The notes: generated by a model not told the origin, from the sequence alone. A DNA stretch of 28,058 nucleotides from CARZYU01 sp964370085 (GCA_964370085.1 CAYJHI010000011.1:1-28058); one strand, 5' to 3'. Counted from the stretch's first letter, positions 7,046 to 15,612 are shown. A program made the numbers and translations.

Positions 7046-8866
7046 ATGAAAAAGAAAGTGAAATTATATATTGTATTAGCAATATTAGGGGTTATATTAG
7101 TAGTGGGTGGTACTAGTTATGCCTTATTAACTTTATTATTAGAAGGTAATACTAGTAATAGTGTACAAGTAGGGACTTTATCTCTTGATTTAACAGAAGG
7201 GAATGCTATTAGTTTAACTAGTGTTGTTCCTATTACTGATGAAGAAGGTATGAATGGTAATGCTTTTAATTTTAGTGTTACTAATGATGGTACTTTACCA
7301 GCAGGATATAAAATATTTTTAGCAAATACAGAGTTAGAAGTAGGAGAAAATAGATTATTAGATAGTGATATAAGATATGAATTGAAAGTAGATGGAGTAC
7401 AAGATACTTTAAGTAATTTAAGTGAAAATGTAACAGAGTTATATATAAGTAATATAGAACCTGGAGTAGTAGTAGATTTTGAATTAAGAATATGGATAGA
7501 TTATGACGTTACTAGTATATTACCTAATTCAGTGCATAGAAGTATGATAAGGATAGAGGCTTCTCAAAATAAAAATGTAATTATGGCAACAGGAGATCCA
7601 AATGATACAAGTGGAGCAAATGTGCCGGAATTGGTAGGTGAAATGATTCCGGTAGTATATGACGGAACTAATTGGGTAAAGGCAGGTAAAGGTAATTGGT
7701 ATAACTACGATAATCAAGAGTGGGCAAATGCTGTAACAGTAACAGAAACTAATAGAGCGACTTTAGTTAGTTCTGCTGCAGGAACAGTAATACCAATGGA
7801 TGATATAAATGCGATGTTTGTATGGATACCAAGATATTCATATACAATAGGAAATACATATGGATATCAAGGATATGGTGGAAGTACACCAAGTGTAGAT
7901 ACACCAGGAGCATTTAATATTAAATTTATTAGTTCTGAAACAACTGAATTTGGTACTGCAGTATATTCAGGGAATGAGGCAGTCAACTGGTATACAAATC
8001 CAGCATTTTGTTGGGGGAATTCGTGCGATGATGCTCTGACTAGATCAAATGCAGAAAATAGAGAATTATCAGGGATATGGGTAGGTAAGTTTGAGACAAG
8101 TACAACAGGAGGAGTAGAAACAAATTCTGTTCAACAACCTATTATAAAACCAAGTGTAAACAGTTGGAGGAATGTAACTGTATCAAATATGTTTAATAGT
8201 GTGAAGACCTATATGAATAGTGATAATGGAAGTACTATCTTTGGCTTAAGTGGATCAACATATGATACACATATGATGAAGAATACAGAGTGGGGAGCAG
8301 TGGCATATTTATCACAATCAAAGTATGGGAAATATGGAAACACAATATATACAGGAGCAAATAAAGAAGTTGCCATCAATAACTGTTCTAGTTATGTAAC
8401 AGGAATAGGAGGAGATACAGTAAGTGCAGGATCAAGTAGTAGTACATGTACAACGAATACGTATGAGACGGAAAAAGGACAAGCATCCTCTACTACGGGT
8501 AATGTCTATGGAATTTTTGACATGTCAGGAGGAGCATTTGAATATGTAATGGGAAATATGGAAGATGCAAGTGGTAATTTTTATCCATTATTTTCAGGAT
8601 TTAGTAATGAACCAGAGGCAAGATATTATAATAGTTATGCGAATGACTCAAGTGATAGTGACTATACGAGAGGCATATTAGGAGATGGAACAAAAGAGAC
8701 AGCAGGTTTTTATAATGATTATAAAAACTTCGTTAATGGAAGTTCTCCTTGGTTCTTTCGCGGCGGTAATCTCTACATTATTTCCAATGCGGGTGTCTTC
8801 TACTTCGGCGACTACGATGGTTATAGCTACAGCAACATCGCCTTTCGTGTCAGTCTCGTGCCGTAA
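7046..8866 (+). CDS. Secreted TasA-like/FGE-C-type-lectin protein, candidate DGR variable protein 1
   Basis: A 606-aa exported protein. Residues 1-26 form a signal peptide with a lysine-rich head, a hydrophobic core and a GTSYA end, like the SipW-cleaved TasA/camelysin class. Residues ~30-180 form a beta-rich TasA-like domain (VGTLSLDLTEG, FNFSVTNDGTLPAGY). From ~200 onward there is a formylglycine-enzyme/C-type-lectin-like domain: FVWIPRYSY, ELSGIWVGKFE, HMMKNTEWGAVAYLSQSKYG, YGIFDMSGGAFEYVMGNM. The last 39 residues begin PWFFRGG, continue AGVFYF and end AFRVSLVP, the layout of DGR variable regions. In this tail Arg becomes CGC/CGT instead of AGA, and Leu/Val become CTC/GTC. It is paralogous to the gene at 25445. 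I infer a surface ligand-binding protein. Catalytic sulfatase modification is unlikely given the cell-surface architecture. DGR status is unproven because no reverse transcriptase is in the window. Confidence 0.85.
   Translation: MKKKVKLYIVLAILGVILVVGGTSYALLTLLLEGNTSNSVQVGTLSLDLTEGNAISLTSVVPITDEEGMNGNAFNFSVTNDGTLPAGYKIFLANTELEVGENRLLDSDIRYELKVDGVQDTLSNLSENVTELYISNIEPGVVVDFELRIWIDYDVTSILPNSVHRSMIRIEASQNKNVIMATGDPNDTSGANVPELVGEMIPVVYDGTNWVKAGKGNWYNYDNQEWANAVTVTETNRATLVSSAAGTVIPMDDINAMFVWIPRYSYTIGNTYGYQGYGGSTPSVDTPGAFNIKFISSETTEFGTAVYSGNEAVNWYTNPAFCWGNSCDDALTRSNAENRELSGIWVGKFETSTTGGVETNSVQQPIIKPSVNSWRNVTVSNMFNSVKTYMNSDNGSTIFGLSGSTYDTHMMKNTEWGAVAYLSQSKYGKYGNTIYTGANKEVAINNCSSYVTGIGGDTVSAGSSSSTCTTNTYETEKGQASSTTGNVYGIFDMSGGAFEYVMGNMEDASGNFYPLFSGFSNEPEARYYNSYANDSSDSDYTRGILGDGTKETAGFYNDYKNFVNGSSPWFFRGGNLYIISNAGVFYFGDYDGYSYSNIAFRVSLVP
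8747..8866 (+). other. Candidate DGR variable region 1
   Basis: These 40 codons differ from the gene around them. Most end in C or T and many fit an AAC/AAT template changed at A positions (CTC, TAC, ATT, TCC, GAC, TAT, AGC, ATC). I count about 21 A in 120 bases on the coding strand, against roughly a third or more in the gene upstream. G+C rises sharply. Constant positions (RGG, AG-F-Y, FR-SL) alternate with positions that differ from the paralogue. This is the pattern expected of a DGR target, but the template repeat is not in the window. Confidence 0.5.
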
Positions 8867-8978
8867 GGCCCCCAAACCAGACAACTAGTTATCAGTTTTC
8901 CAACAGCTTGAATCGGGCATAACAGCAGACCGAAAAGTATTAGAGATGTTAAGTATAGTGTAAGAGGATAAACTAAAT
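8867..8978 (+). other. Untranslated tail after variable region 1, composition unlike neighbours
   Basis: After the stop codon the higher-G+C sequence continues (GGCCCCCAAACCAGACAAC and onward to about 8935) before the normal AT-rich composition returns. No gene, tRNA or clear hairpin is seen before the terminator. It could hold the 3' homing signal of a DGR target, but that is inference from position and composition only. Confidence 0.3.
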
Positions 8979-9015
8979 AAACGATGAGTCTCGTAAAGAG
9001 GCTCATCGTTTTTTT
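8979..9015 (+). terminator. Strong intrinsic terminator after the 7046 gene
   Basis: AAACGATGAGTCTC, loop GTAAA, GAGGCTCATCGTTT forms a 14-bp stem with one G-U pair and a seven-T tail. It is the strongest hairpin in the window and lies 112 bases after the stop, unlike the other terminators here, which sit on the stop codon. Confidence 0.9.
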
Positions 9016-9107
9016 GTGCTATATAGTATGTAAGAATTAATGTTAAAGTTTATCAAAATATCAAATTTAGTTAATGTAAAGAGTTATTTTACTTATCTTG
9101 TTAGTCG

Positions 9108-9116
9108 TGATATAAT
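9108..9116 (+). promoter_or_regulatory. Extended -10 promoter of the yqeG operon
   Basis: TGATATAAT is an extended -10 (TG-N-TATAAT) 26 bases before the yqeG start. No good -35 is seen, as is common for extended -10 promoters. A GGGAGG ribosome site precedes the ATG. Confidence 0.6.
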
Positions 9117-9142
9117 TTTATTAGTTACTGGGAGGATTTTAT

Positions 9143-9661
9143 ATGAAGAAAACAATTCCTGATATGTATGTTAAGAATATCTTTTTTATTCCTTATAAGA
9201 AGTTAAAGAAGGAGAAGGTTAAATGTTTAGTCTTTGATCTTGATAATACTTTGGGGATGATTGACGATGTAGATTGTCCTAGTGTTACCGTAGATTTGAT
9301 TAAGCAATTAAAGAAGGACTTTTTGGTGGTAGTTTGTTCTAATAACTTTAAGAAGAGAATTGATCGTTATTTAGATATTTTATCTGTAGATGGTGTTTCT
9401 TTTGCATGTAAGCCTTTTACTAGGGGTCTTCGTAAGATTAGGTCTAAGTACAACCTTAGTAAATCTAAAATGGTTATGATAGGAGATCAGATGATGACTG
9501 ATATATTGTCTGGTAATCGTTTTGGTTGTAAAACTATATTAGTGGATCCTTTAAGTGAGAAGGATCTTAAGCTTACTTCTATTAATCGTCGTATGGAGAA
9601 GCATATTATTAAGAAATATTCTAAGAAAGATATATTTAAAAGAGGTAGATATTATGAGTAA
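9143..9661 (+). CDS. yqeG: YqeG-family HAD phosphatase
   Basis: A 172-aa HAD-superfamily hydrolase of the YqeG subfamily (HAD IIIA, near phosphatidylglycerophosphatase-like enzymes). The nucleophile motif LVFDLDNTLG is at about residues 29-38 (DxDNT). Motif II is VVCSNN, and motif III/IV is KPFTRGLRKI followed by MIGDQMMTDI. The substrate in bacteria is not settled; related proteins act on phosphatidylglycerol phosphate. It overlaps yqeH by 8 bases, the order found in many Firmicutes (yqeG-yqeH), which supports the subfamily call. Confidence 0.88.
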   Translation: MKKTIPDMYVKNIFFIPYKKLKKEKVKCLVFDLDNTLGMIDDVDCPSVTVDLIKQLKKDFLVVVCSNNFKKRIDRYLDILSVDGVSFACKPFTRGLRKIRSKYNLSKSKMVMIGDQMMTDILSGNRFGCKTILVDPLSEKDLKLTSINRRMEKHIIKKYSKKDIFKRGRYYE

Positions 9662-10664
9662 TGAAAAGTATTGTCATGGATGTGGAGTGTTGTTACAAGA
9701 TGAAAACATTCTTAATGATGGGTATACAACTAGTTTAGAGAATGATTTATGTCAGAGATGTTTTCGTTTGAAAAACTATGGGGAATATAAAGTGGTTTCT
9801 AAAACTAATGATGATTATTTATCGATACTTAAGTCAGTTGCTAAGACTAAAGATTTAGTATTGTTTATAGTAGATATTCTTAACTTGGAAACACATATTA
9901 ATACAGTTAAAGAACATCTTCCTAATAAGATGATATTAGTTATTAATAAGAGTGATGTATTACCTAAATCTGTTAAAGAAAAGAAGCTTATTGAATATGT
10001 TAAATCATTAGATTATGATTTTGCTGATATAGTGGTTATTAGTTCAAACAAAAACCATAATATAGACTTGTTACTTTCTAAAATAAAGAAACATCAAACT
10101 AGTAATGATGTTTATGTAGTGGGTCATACTAATGTAGGTAAGAGTAGTCTTATTAATCAACTTATTAAGAATTATGCTGATCATGAACAGGAACTTACAA
10201 TATCTCCTATGCCATCTACTACTTTAGAAAAACTAGAAATAATCATTAATAAAAAACTTACTATTATAGATACTCCTGGTTTAATTACAATTAATTCTTT
10301 AGTTAATTATATTACTGATAAACAAGTTAAGAAACTTAGTCCTAAGAAAGAGATTAAGCCTAAGACGTATCAAATGCGTAAAGGGCAAAGTATTATTATT
10401 GAAGACTTCTTACGTATAGATTATATAGAAGGGGAAAAGAATAGTTTTACTTTATATGTTTCTAATGACTTAAAAGTTAAGAGATTATTAGTGGGTGCTC
10501 GTAATAATGACCTTAAGGATCTTTCTAAGAAGACAATGGAAGTTAAATATAGAGAAGATTTAGTTATGATGGGGTTAGGTTTTATTAAAATAGCAGATAA
10601 GTCTATTATAGATATATATCATCATAAAGATATAGATAGTTATATTCGTAAGTCTTTAATATAG
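9654..10664 (+). CDS. yqeH: YqeH, circularly permuted GTPase for 30S ribosome assembly
   Basis: A 336-aa circularly permuted GTPase. The N-terminal zinc finger has CxxC pairs at 7/10 and 33/36. The GTPase motifs then come in permuted order: G4 NKSD (98-101), G5-like ISS (129-131), G1 P-loop GHTNVGKSS (157-165), and G3 DTPG (206-209). A C-terminal beta/helical domain of the YqeH/NOA1 type follows. It acts in small-subunit maturation. The start at 9654 is chosen because AGAGG lies upstream and the Cys4 finger begins right after it; a longer in-frame extension would run far into yqeG. The uvrC ATG begins eight bases after its last stop base. Confidence 0.93.
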   Translation: MSNEKYCHGCGVLLQDENILNDGYTTSLENDLCQRCFRLKNYGEYKVVSKTNDDYLSILKSVAKTKDLVLFIVDILNLETHINTVKEHLPNKMILVINKSDVLPKSVKEKKLIEYVKSLDYDFADIVVISSNKNHNIDLLLSKIKKHQTSNDVYVVGHTNVGKSSLINQLIKNYADHEQELTISPMPSTTLEKLEIIINKKLTIIDTPGLITINSLVNYITDKQVKKLSPKKEIKPKTYQMRKGQSIIIEDFLRIDYIEGEKNSFTLYVSNDLKVKRLLVGARNNDLKDLSKKTMEVKYREDLVMMGLGFIKIADKSIIDIYHHKDIDSYIRKSLI

Positions 10665-10671
10665 GTGTAAT

Positions 10672-12432
10672 ATGTTTAAAGATAAATTAGCAAGAGTACC
10701 ACATTTACCTGGTAGTTATCAATTTAAAAATAAAGATGGTATTATTATATATGTAGGTAAAGCTAAAGATTTGAATAATCGTTTAAAGAGTTATTTTACA
10801 GGAAGAGTTACTGGTAAGACTTTGATGTTAGTTAATGACATTGTGGAGTTTGAATATATAGTTACTTCTAGTGAGTTAGAGAGTTTAATATTAGAAATTA
10901 CCTTAATAAAGAAATATAATCCTAAGTATAATATTTTATTAAAAGATGATAAGAGTTATCCTTATATAGAGTTTACTAATGAGGTTTATCCTAGAGTTAA
11001 AGTGGTTCGTAATATTAATCGTAGGCGTAATAAAAGTCGTTTATTTGGACCTTTTCCTAATGGATATGCTGCTAGGAAAGTAGTAGAGATTATTAATAGA
11101 TTGTATCCTCTTCGTAAGTGTGAGAGGTTACCTAAAGAGTTATGTCTTTATTATCATATTGATGAGTGTTTAGGTTATTGTGTTAAAAAAATAGATTCTT
11201 CTATTATAGAAGAGATGAGTAGCGAAATTATATCTTTTTTAAGAGGTAATGCTAGTAAAGTTAAAGAGAAATTAATTAATGATATGATGGTTGCGAGTGA
11301 TAATCTTAATTTTGAGAAAGCGCATGATTTAAAACTTATGTTAGAGGATATAGATAAGATATTAGAGAAACAACAAATTGATCTTAATAATAACGATAAC
11401 TTTGATTTATTTAATTATTATCAAGAAGAAAATTATGTGTGTACTCAAGTGTTTTTTATTAGAAATGGGTTATTATTTGGACAACATACTGATACTTTTA
11501 CAATAGTAGAAGATATAGAAGAAGAGATGAGTTTATATATATCACAGTTTTATGATAAGAATTTTATATTGCCTAAGGAGTTAGTTGTTCCTATAGAAAT
11601 AGATGGTTCTTTAATAGGAGAATATCTTAGTGTTAAAGTTAGTAGTCCTTCTAAAGGTAAAGTTAAGAAATTAGTGGATATTGCTAGAGAGAATGCTAAA
11701 GTTAAGTTACAGGATGAACTTGTTAAACTTAAAAGTGATGATGAAGTTAGAATGAGTGCATTATTAGAACTTAAGACTTTATTGGGAGTTGAATCTGTCT
11801 CTAAGATGGAAGCTTATGATAATTCTCATTTATTTGGGACTTTTTATGTAGGGGGAATGGTTTTATTTGAAGACTTTATTCCTAATAAGAATGAGTATCG
11901 TAAATATAAAGTTTCAGTAGATGTTAAAGATGATTTATCGGCGATGAGAGAAGTTATATATAGAAGATATTATAAAGTGATTATGGGTGAGGAGAAGGCT
12001 TGTGATATTATACTAGTAGATGGGGGAATATTACAGATTAATGCGGTTAAAGAAGTGCTTGATTCACTAAATATAAGTATTCCTTTAATTGGTCTTAAGA
12101 AAGATAAGAAGCATCGTACTAGTAGTATTATAAATAGTAATGGTGAAGAGTTAAATATTAGTTCTGATAGTAAATTATTTCTATTTCTAACTAGAGTTCA
12201 AGATGAAGTACATAGATTTGCGATTACATATCACCGTAACATTAAGAGTAAAGGTGCTTTATCTAGTTTACTTGATGTTGTACCTGGTATTGGGGAAGTT
12301 AGAAAGAAAGAACTTCTTAAAAAATTAGGTTCTTTAAAGAAAATAAAAGAAGCTTCGATAGATGAGTTAGATGTTATTATTAATAATAGAGAAGTTAGTG
12401 TTAATTTAAAAAAGCATTTGGAGGAAATGTAA
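10672..12432 (+). CDS. uvrC: UvrC, excinuclease ABC subunit C
   Basis: UvrC makes the dual incisions of nucleotide-excision repair in the UvrBC-DNA complex. The 586-aa protein has an N-terminal GIY-YIG nuclease (PGSYQF at 13-18, IYVGKAKDL at 26-34) for the 3' cut. A cysteine cluster lies around LCLYYHIDECLGYC. The UvrB-binding UVR motif is FEKAHDLKLMLEDIDKI. The RNase H-like 5' nuclease has EAYDNSHLFG and ILVDGG, and paired helix-hairpin-helix motifs end the protein (VVPGIGEVRKKELLKKLG). An AGGTG site precedes the ATG. Its stop overlaps the start of the pilin-like gene (TAATG). Confidence 0.97.
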   Translation: MFKDKLARVPHLPGSYQFKNKDGIIIYVGKAKDLNNRLKSYFTGRVTGKTLMLVNDIVEFEYIVTSSELESLILEITLIKKYNPKYNILLKDDKSYPYIEFTNEVYPRVKVVRNINRRRNKSRLFGPFPNGYAARKVVEIINRLYPLRKCERLPKELCLYYHIDECLGYCVKKIDSSIIEEMSSEIISFLRGNASKVKEKLINDMMVASDNLNFEKAHDLKLMLEDIDKILEKQQIDLNNNDNFDLFNYYQEENYVCTQVFFIRNGLLFGQHTDTFTIVEDIEEEMSLYISQFYDKNFILPKELVVPIEIDGSLIGEYLSVKVSSPSKGKVKKLVDIARENAKVKLQDELVKLKSDDEVRMSALLELKTLLGVESVSKMEAYDNSHLFGTFYVGGMVLFEDFIPNKNEYRKYKVSVDVKDDLSAMREVIYRRYYKVIMGEEKACDIILVDGGILQINAVKEVLDSLNISIPLIGLKKDKKHRTSSIINSNGEELNISSDSKLFLFLTRVQDEVHRFAITYHRNIKSKGALSSLLDVVPGIGEVRKKELLKKLGSLKKIKEASIDELDVIINNREVSVNLKKHLEEM

Positions 12433-12863
12433 TGAATAATAAGGGTTTTACGTTAGTAGAAATTTTGGCAGTGGTTGTAATATTAGGTATTTTAGTTGGA
12501 ATAGCAGTTCCGTTTTATACAGGTTATTTAGTTAATTCGAGACTTGAGACTTTTGAAACTAATGAACATAGTATGGAGACAGCGGCAGAAGATTTTTTGT
12601 TAATTAATGGTTTGTTTGATCAAATAAGTGAATATGGTTATATAACACTAGAAACTTTAGTTAGTAATGGTCATATTGATGACATAATTGATCCTGATAA
12701 ACATGGTAGTTTGTGTGATTATGATGATAGTTATGTAATTGTTAAAAAGATTAATAATGTTGACTTTGATTATGAAGCTTATTTATTTTGTTCTGCGTAT
12801 GAGACTACAGTGAGTGATGAAAATCTTTTAGCAAATGATACGACTGTTTTTATTACAAAATAA
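12432..12863 (+). CDS. Type IV pilin-like prepilin
   Basis: A 143-aa protein with a textbook class III prepilin signal: a five-residue leader MNNKG, then FTLVEILAVVVILGILVGIA with Glu at +5 of the mature protein. A prepilin peptidase should cut between Gly and Phe. An acidic globular part of about 110 aa follows. Two cysteines there (GSLCDYD and YLFCSAY) could form a disulfide loop. No other pilus gene (ATPase, platform protein, peptidase) is in the window. Its ATG overlaps the uvrC stop, so it is coupled to a DNA-repair gene, and a terminator follows directly. It may be a minor pilin of a competence or secretion pilus encoded elsewhere. Confidence 0.88.
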   Translation: MNNKGFTLVEILAVVVILGILVGIAVPFYTGYLVNSRLETFETNEHSMETAAEDFLLINGLFDQISEYGYITLETLVSNGHIDDIIDPDKHGSLCDYDDSYVIVKKINNVDFDYEAYLFCSAYETTVSDENLLANDTTVFITK

Positions 12864-12887
12864 GACTGATTAAGTTCAGTTTTTTTT
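12862..12887 (+). terminator. Intrinsic terminator after the pilin-like gene
   Basis: AAGACTGA, loop TTAAGT, TCAGTTTT forms an 8-bp stem with one G-U pair and an eight-T run. The 5' arm includes the last two bases of the stop codon. Confidence 0.8.
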
Positions 12888-12894
12888 AGTTATA

Positions 12895-12903
12895 TGATAA
12901 AAT
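12895..12903 (+). promoter_or_regulatory. Extended -10 promoter of mutL-miaA
   Basis: TGATAAAAT (TG-N-TAAAAT) lies just after the terminator and 22 bases before the mutL ATG. An AGGTGATG ribosome site follows. Confidence 0.5.
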
Positions 12904-12925
12904 ATAGTTATAAGTAGGTGATGTT

Positions 12926-14629
12926 ATGTCTATTATAAAAGTAATGAATGAGAATCTTGCTAATAAGATTGCGGCAGGTGAAGTTATTGAGAAGGTAATG
13001 AATGTTGTTAAGGAATTAGTGGAGAATAGTATAGATGCTGGTAGTAGTGAGATTAAAATAGAACTTCTTGATTCGGGAGTTAGAGAAATTATTGTAACAG
13101 ATAATGGTGTTGGTATGAGTGGAGAGGATGCTAGAACTTGTTTTTTAAGACATGCGACTAGTAAGTTAATTGACTTTGAAGATTTATTTCATATTAGTTC
13201 TTTAGGGTTTAGAGGAGAAGCGCTTCCTTCTATTGCATCTGTTTCAAAAGTAGAACTTAAAACTTCTAATGGAGAAGAGGGAACTTGTTTAGTCTTAGAA
13301 GCAGGTGTTTTAAAGAGTGAGTGTCCTTCAGAACTTAGAAGGGGTACCTCAATTAAGGTTAGTAATTTGTTCTACAATACTCCGGTTAGGTTAAAATACT
13401 TAAAGCATCTTAATGTGGAATTATCTTATATTGTTAATTATCTTAATAATATGGCTCTTACTAGGAATGATATTAAGTTTATTCTTACTAATAATGGTAG
13501 TGTTTTACTTAATACTTCTGGTGATGGTAATTTACTTAAGGTTATTCATGATGTTTATGGATTAGATATTTCTAAGAGAATGGTGTCTATTAGTGATGAG
13601 GATGATGATTATTTGATTAGTGGTTTTATTTCTTATCCTGAGGTGTTTAGATCTAATCGTAATAGTATTATTACTTTTGTTAATGGGAGATATGTTAAGA
13701 ATAATGAGATTAATAAAGTAATGGTTGATGTTTATCATAATTATATGCCTAATGATAAGTATCCTGTTATTGTTCTTAACATAGATGTTGATCCAATACT
13801 AGTAGATATTAATATTCATCCTCAGAAGATGGATATTAAGTTTTCTAAATTAATAGAGTTAAAAGAGTTACTTAGGTCTTGTTTTAGTAATAAGTTATCT
13901 TCTTTAACTTTGATACCTAAGGTAGAGAAAAAAGAAATACCTATTATAAATAGGCCTGTATTTAATACTAGTGATGTAATAGAAGAAGTTAGAGAGAATG
14001 AAGAAGTTACCTTTGATTTTGAAGTTAGTGAGGGTGTAGAAGAGCGCATTAAAGAGATGAGACCTGTTGGTTTAGTGCATGGTACTTATATAATTGCAGA
14101 GAATAGTGATGGTATGTTTGTTATTGATCAACATGCGGCAGCAGAGAGAATCAACTTTGAGAAAACAATGAGAGAAATGACTAATCCGAATAGAAGTACT
14201 TCTGTACTTATGGTTCCTTTATCTATTGAACTTCCTACTAATGAGTTTTTAGTGATTAAAAATAAACTTTCTATATTAGAATCTTTTGGTTTTGTAATAG
14301 AGGAGTTTGGTATTAATACGTTAGTAGTTAGAGAACATCCTAACTGGATTCCTATTAATCGTGAAAAAGAAGGTATTATTAAAATATTTGAGTTACTTGC
14401 TAATGAAGAAGAATTTGATATGGATAAATTTGTACATAGTAGTGCAGCGATGATTTCTTGTAAGATGTCAATTAAAGCGAATAGTCATTTAAATATGGAA
14501 GAGATGAGTTATTTGCTTAATACTTTAAGAGAGTGTGAGAATCCTTTTAATTGTCCTCATGGAAGACCTGTTATTATTACTTATAGTAAGTATGAATTGG
14601 AAAAATTATTTAAGAGGGTGATGGATTAA
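12926..14629 (+). CDS. mutL: MutL, mismatch-repair ATPase/endonuclease
   Basis: MutL couples MutS mismatch recognition to strand incision. The N-terminal GHKL ATPase has ENSIDAGSS, TDNGVGM and GFRGEALPSI. After an acidic linker (about 345-375), the C-terminal dimerisation domain carries the endonuclease metal motif DQHAAAERINFE near residue 400. It also has SCKMSIKA and the terminal CPHGRP motif, so this is the nicking type used by bacteria without MutH. The 567-aa length is usual. miaA overlaps its stop by one base. mutS is not adjacent but lies about 7 kb away in the same window. Confidence 0.97.
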   Translation: MSIIKVMNENLANKIAAGEVIEKVMNVVKELVENSIDAGSSEIKIELLDSGVREIIVTDNGVGMSGEDARTCFLRHATSKLIDFEDLFHISSLGFRGEALPSIASVSKVELKTSNGEEGTCLVLEAGVLKSECPSELRRGTSIKVSNLFYNTPVRLKYLKHLNVELSYIVNYLNNMALTRNDIKFILTNNGSVLLNTSGDGNLLKVIHDVYGLDISKRMVSISDEDDDYLISGFISYPEVFRSNRNSIITFVNGRYVKNNEINKVMVDVYHNYMPNDKYPVIVLNIDVDPILVDINIHPQKMDIKFSKLIELKELLRSCFSNKLSSLTLIPKVEKKEIPIINRPVFNTSDVIEEVRENEEVTFDFEVSEGVEERIKEMRPVGLVHGTYIIAENSDGMFVIDQHAAAERINFEKTMREMTNPNRSTSVLMVPLSIELPTNEFLVIKNKLSILESFGFVIEEFGINTLVVREHPNWIPINREKEGIIKIFELLANEEEFDMDKFVHSSAAMISCKMSIKANSHLNMEEMSYLLNTLRECENPFNCPHGRPVIITYSKYELEKLFKRVMD

Positions 14630-15504
14630 TGAAAGATATGACTGTGATAGTAGGTCCGACTGGTGTTGGTAAGACTAAACTTAGTGTTGAACTGGCGAAG
14701 AAGATTAATGCTGAAATTATTAATGCAGATAGTATGCAAGTATATAGAGAACTTAATATAGGTACTGCAAAGATTAAAGAGGAAGAAAAAGAGGGGATTG
14801 TTCATCATTTATTTGATATAGTAGATGTTGATGATGATTATAGTGTTTTTGATTATCAAAGGGATGCAAGAGAGAAGATTAGCGATATACTTAGTCGAGG
14901 TAAGAAAGTTATTATAGTAGGAGGTACTGGTCTTTATATTAAGGCTTGTCTATATAATTATTGTTTTGAAGAGAATAAGAATAATGATAATTACTTAGAA
15001 CTTTCTAATGAAGAGATACTTTCTAAAATAGATAGTTATAATGTTAATCATAGTGTTCATGTTAATAATAGACAAAGATTAGTTAGGTTACTTAATAAGC
15101 TTGAAGATGAACAAGAACTTAATAGTACTGGTAATGATAAGTTATATGATTTTGATATAATAGGTCTTACTACAAATAGAGATAATTTATATGACATCAT
15201 TAATAAAAGAGTTGATATTATGTGTGATAATGGGTTAGTAGAGGAAGCTAGGTCTTTATATGATAGAGGTATTCATAGTAAGGCTATTAATACGGGTATT
15301 GGGTATAAAGAATTGTATTTGTATTTTGATAATAGTATTTCTTTAGAAGATGCGCTTGATAAAATAAAACAAAATTCTAGAAGATATGCGAAGAGACAAT
15401 ATACTTTCTTTAATCATCAATTAGAGGTTAATTGGTTTAATACTAATTATGATGACTTTGATAAAACAGTACTGGAAGTTTATAATTTTATAACAACAAA
15501 ATAA
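14629..15504 (+). CDS. miaA: MiaA, tRNA dimethylallyltransferase
   Basis: MiaA transfers a dimethylallyl group to N6 of A37 in tRNAs reading UNN codons. The 291-aa protein has the P-loop GPTGVGKTKL near the start, DSMQVYRELNIGTAK for substrate binding, and GGTGLYIKA. Near the C-terminus, GIGYKEL is followed by RRYAKRQYTFF. The ATG overlaps the mutL stop (TAATG), the common mutL-miaA pairing. Its last ~50 bases are copied again after the N gap. The gene itself is complete before the gap. Confidence 0.96.
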   Translation: MKDMTVIVGPTGVGKTKLSVELAKKINAEIINADSMQVYRELNIGTAKIKEEEKEGIVHHLFDIVDVDDDYSVFDYQRDAREKISDILSRGKKVIIVGGTGLYIKACLYNYCFEENKNNDNYLELSNEEILSKIDSYNVNHSVHVNNRQRLVRLLNKLEDEQELNSTGNDKLYDFDIIGLTTNRDNLYDIINKRVDIMCDNGLVEEARSLYDRGIHSKAINTGIGYKELYLYFDNSISLEDALDKIKQNSRRYAKRQYTFFNHQLEVNWFNTNYDDFDKTVLEVYNFITTK

Positions 15505-15512
15505 AAGACCTT
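15458..15512 (+). repeat. 55-bp exact duplication, left copy (assembly overlap)
   Basis: The 55 bases ending at 15512, just before the N run, are identical to 15613-15667, just after it. The copy begins TTGATAAAACAG and ends AAAAGACCTT. An exact k-mer-length overlap on both sides of a 100-N spacer is an assembly artefact rather than a biological repeat. Confidence 0.9.
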
Positions 15513-15612
15513 NNNNNNNNNNNNNNNNNNNNNNNNNNNNNNNNNNNNNNNNNNNNNNNNNNNNNNNNNNNNNNNNNNNNNNNNNNNNNNNNNNNNNNNN
15601 NNNNNNNNNNNN
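15513..15612. other. 100-N scaffold gap
   Basis: Exactly 100 Ns, the default gap length of many scaffolders. With the 55-bp flank overlap it probably represents no missing bases, or an unresolved graph branch. Confidence 0.97.

Noticed and set aside
8678..8888. Open frames on both strands over the 3' end of the 7046 gene
   Set aside because: They arise because this patch is richer in G+C and has fewer stops. They lack ribosome sites and overlap the well-supported lectin-like domain.
8867..9142. A DGR template repeat or tRNA downstream of the first variable candidate
   Set aside because: No copy of the variable region, no AAC-rich template and no cloverleaf could be found by reading both strands.
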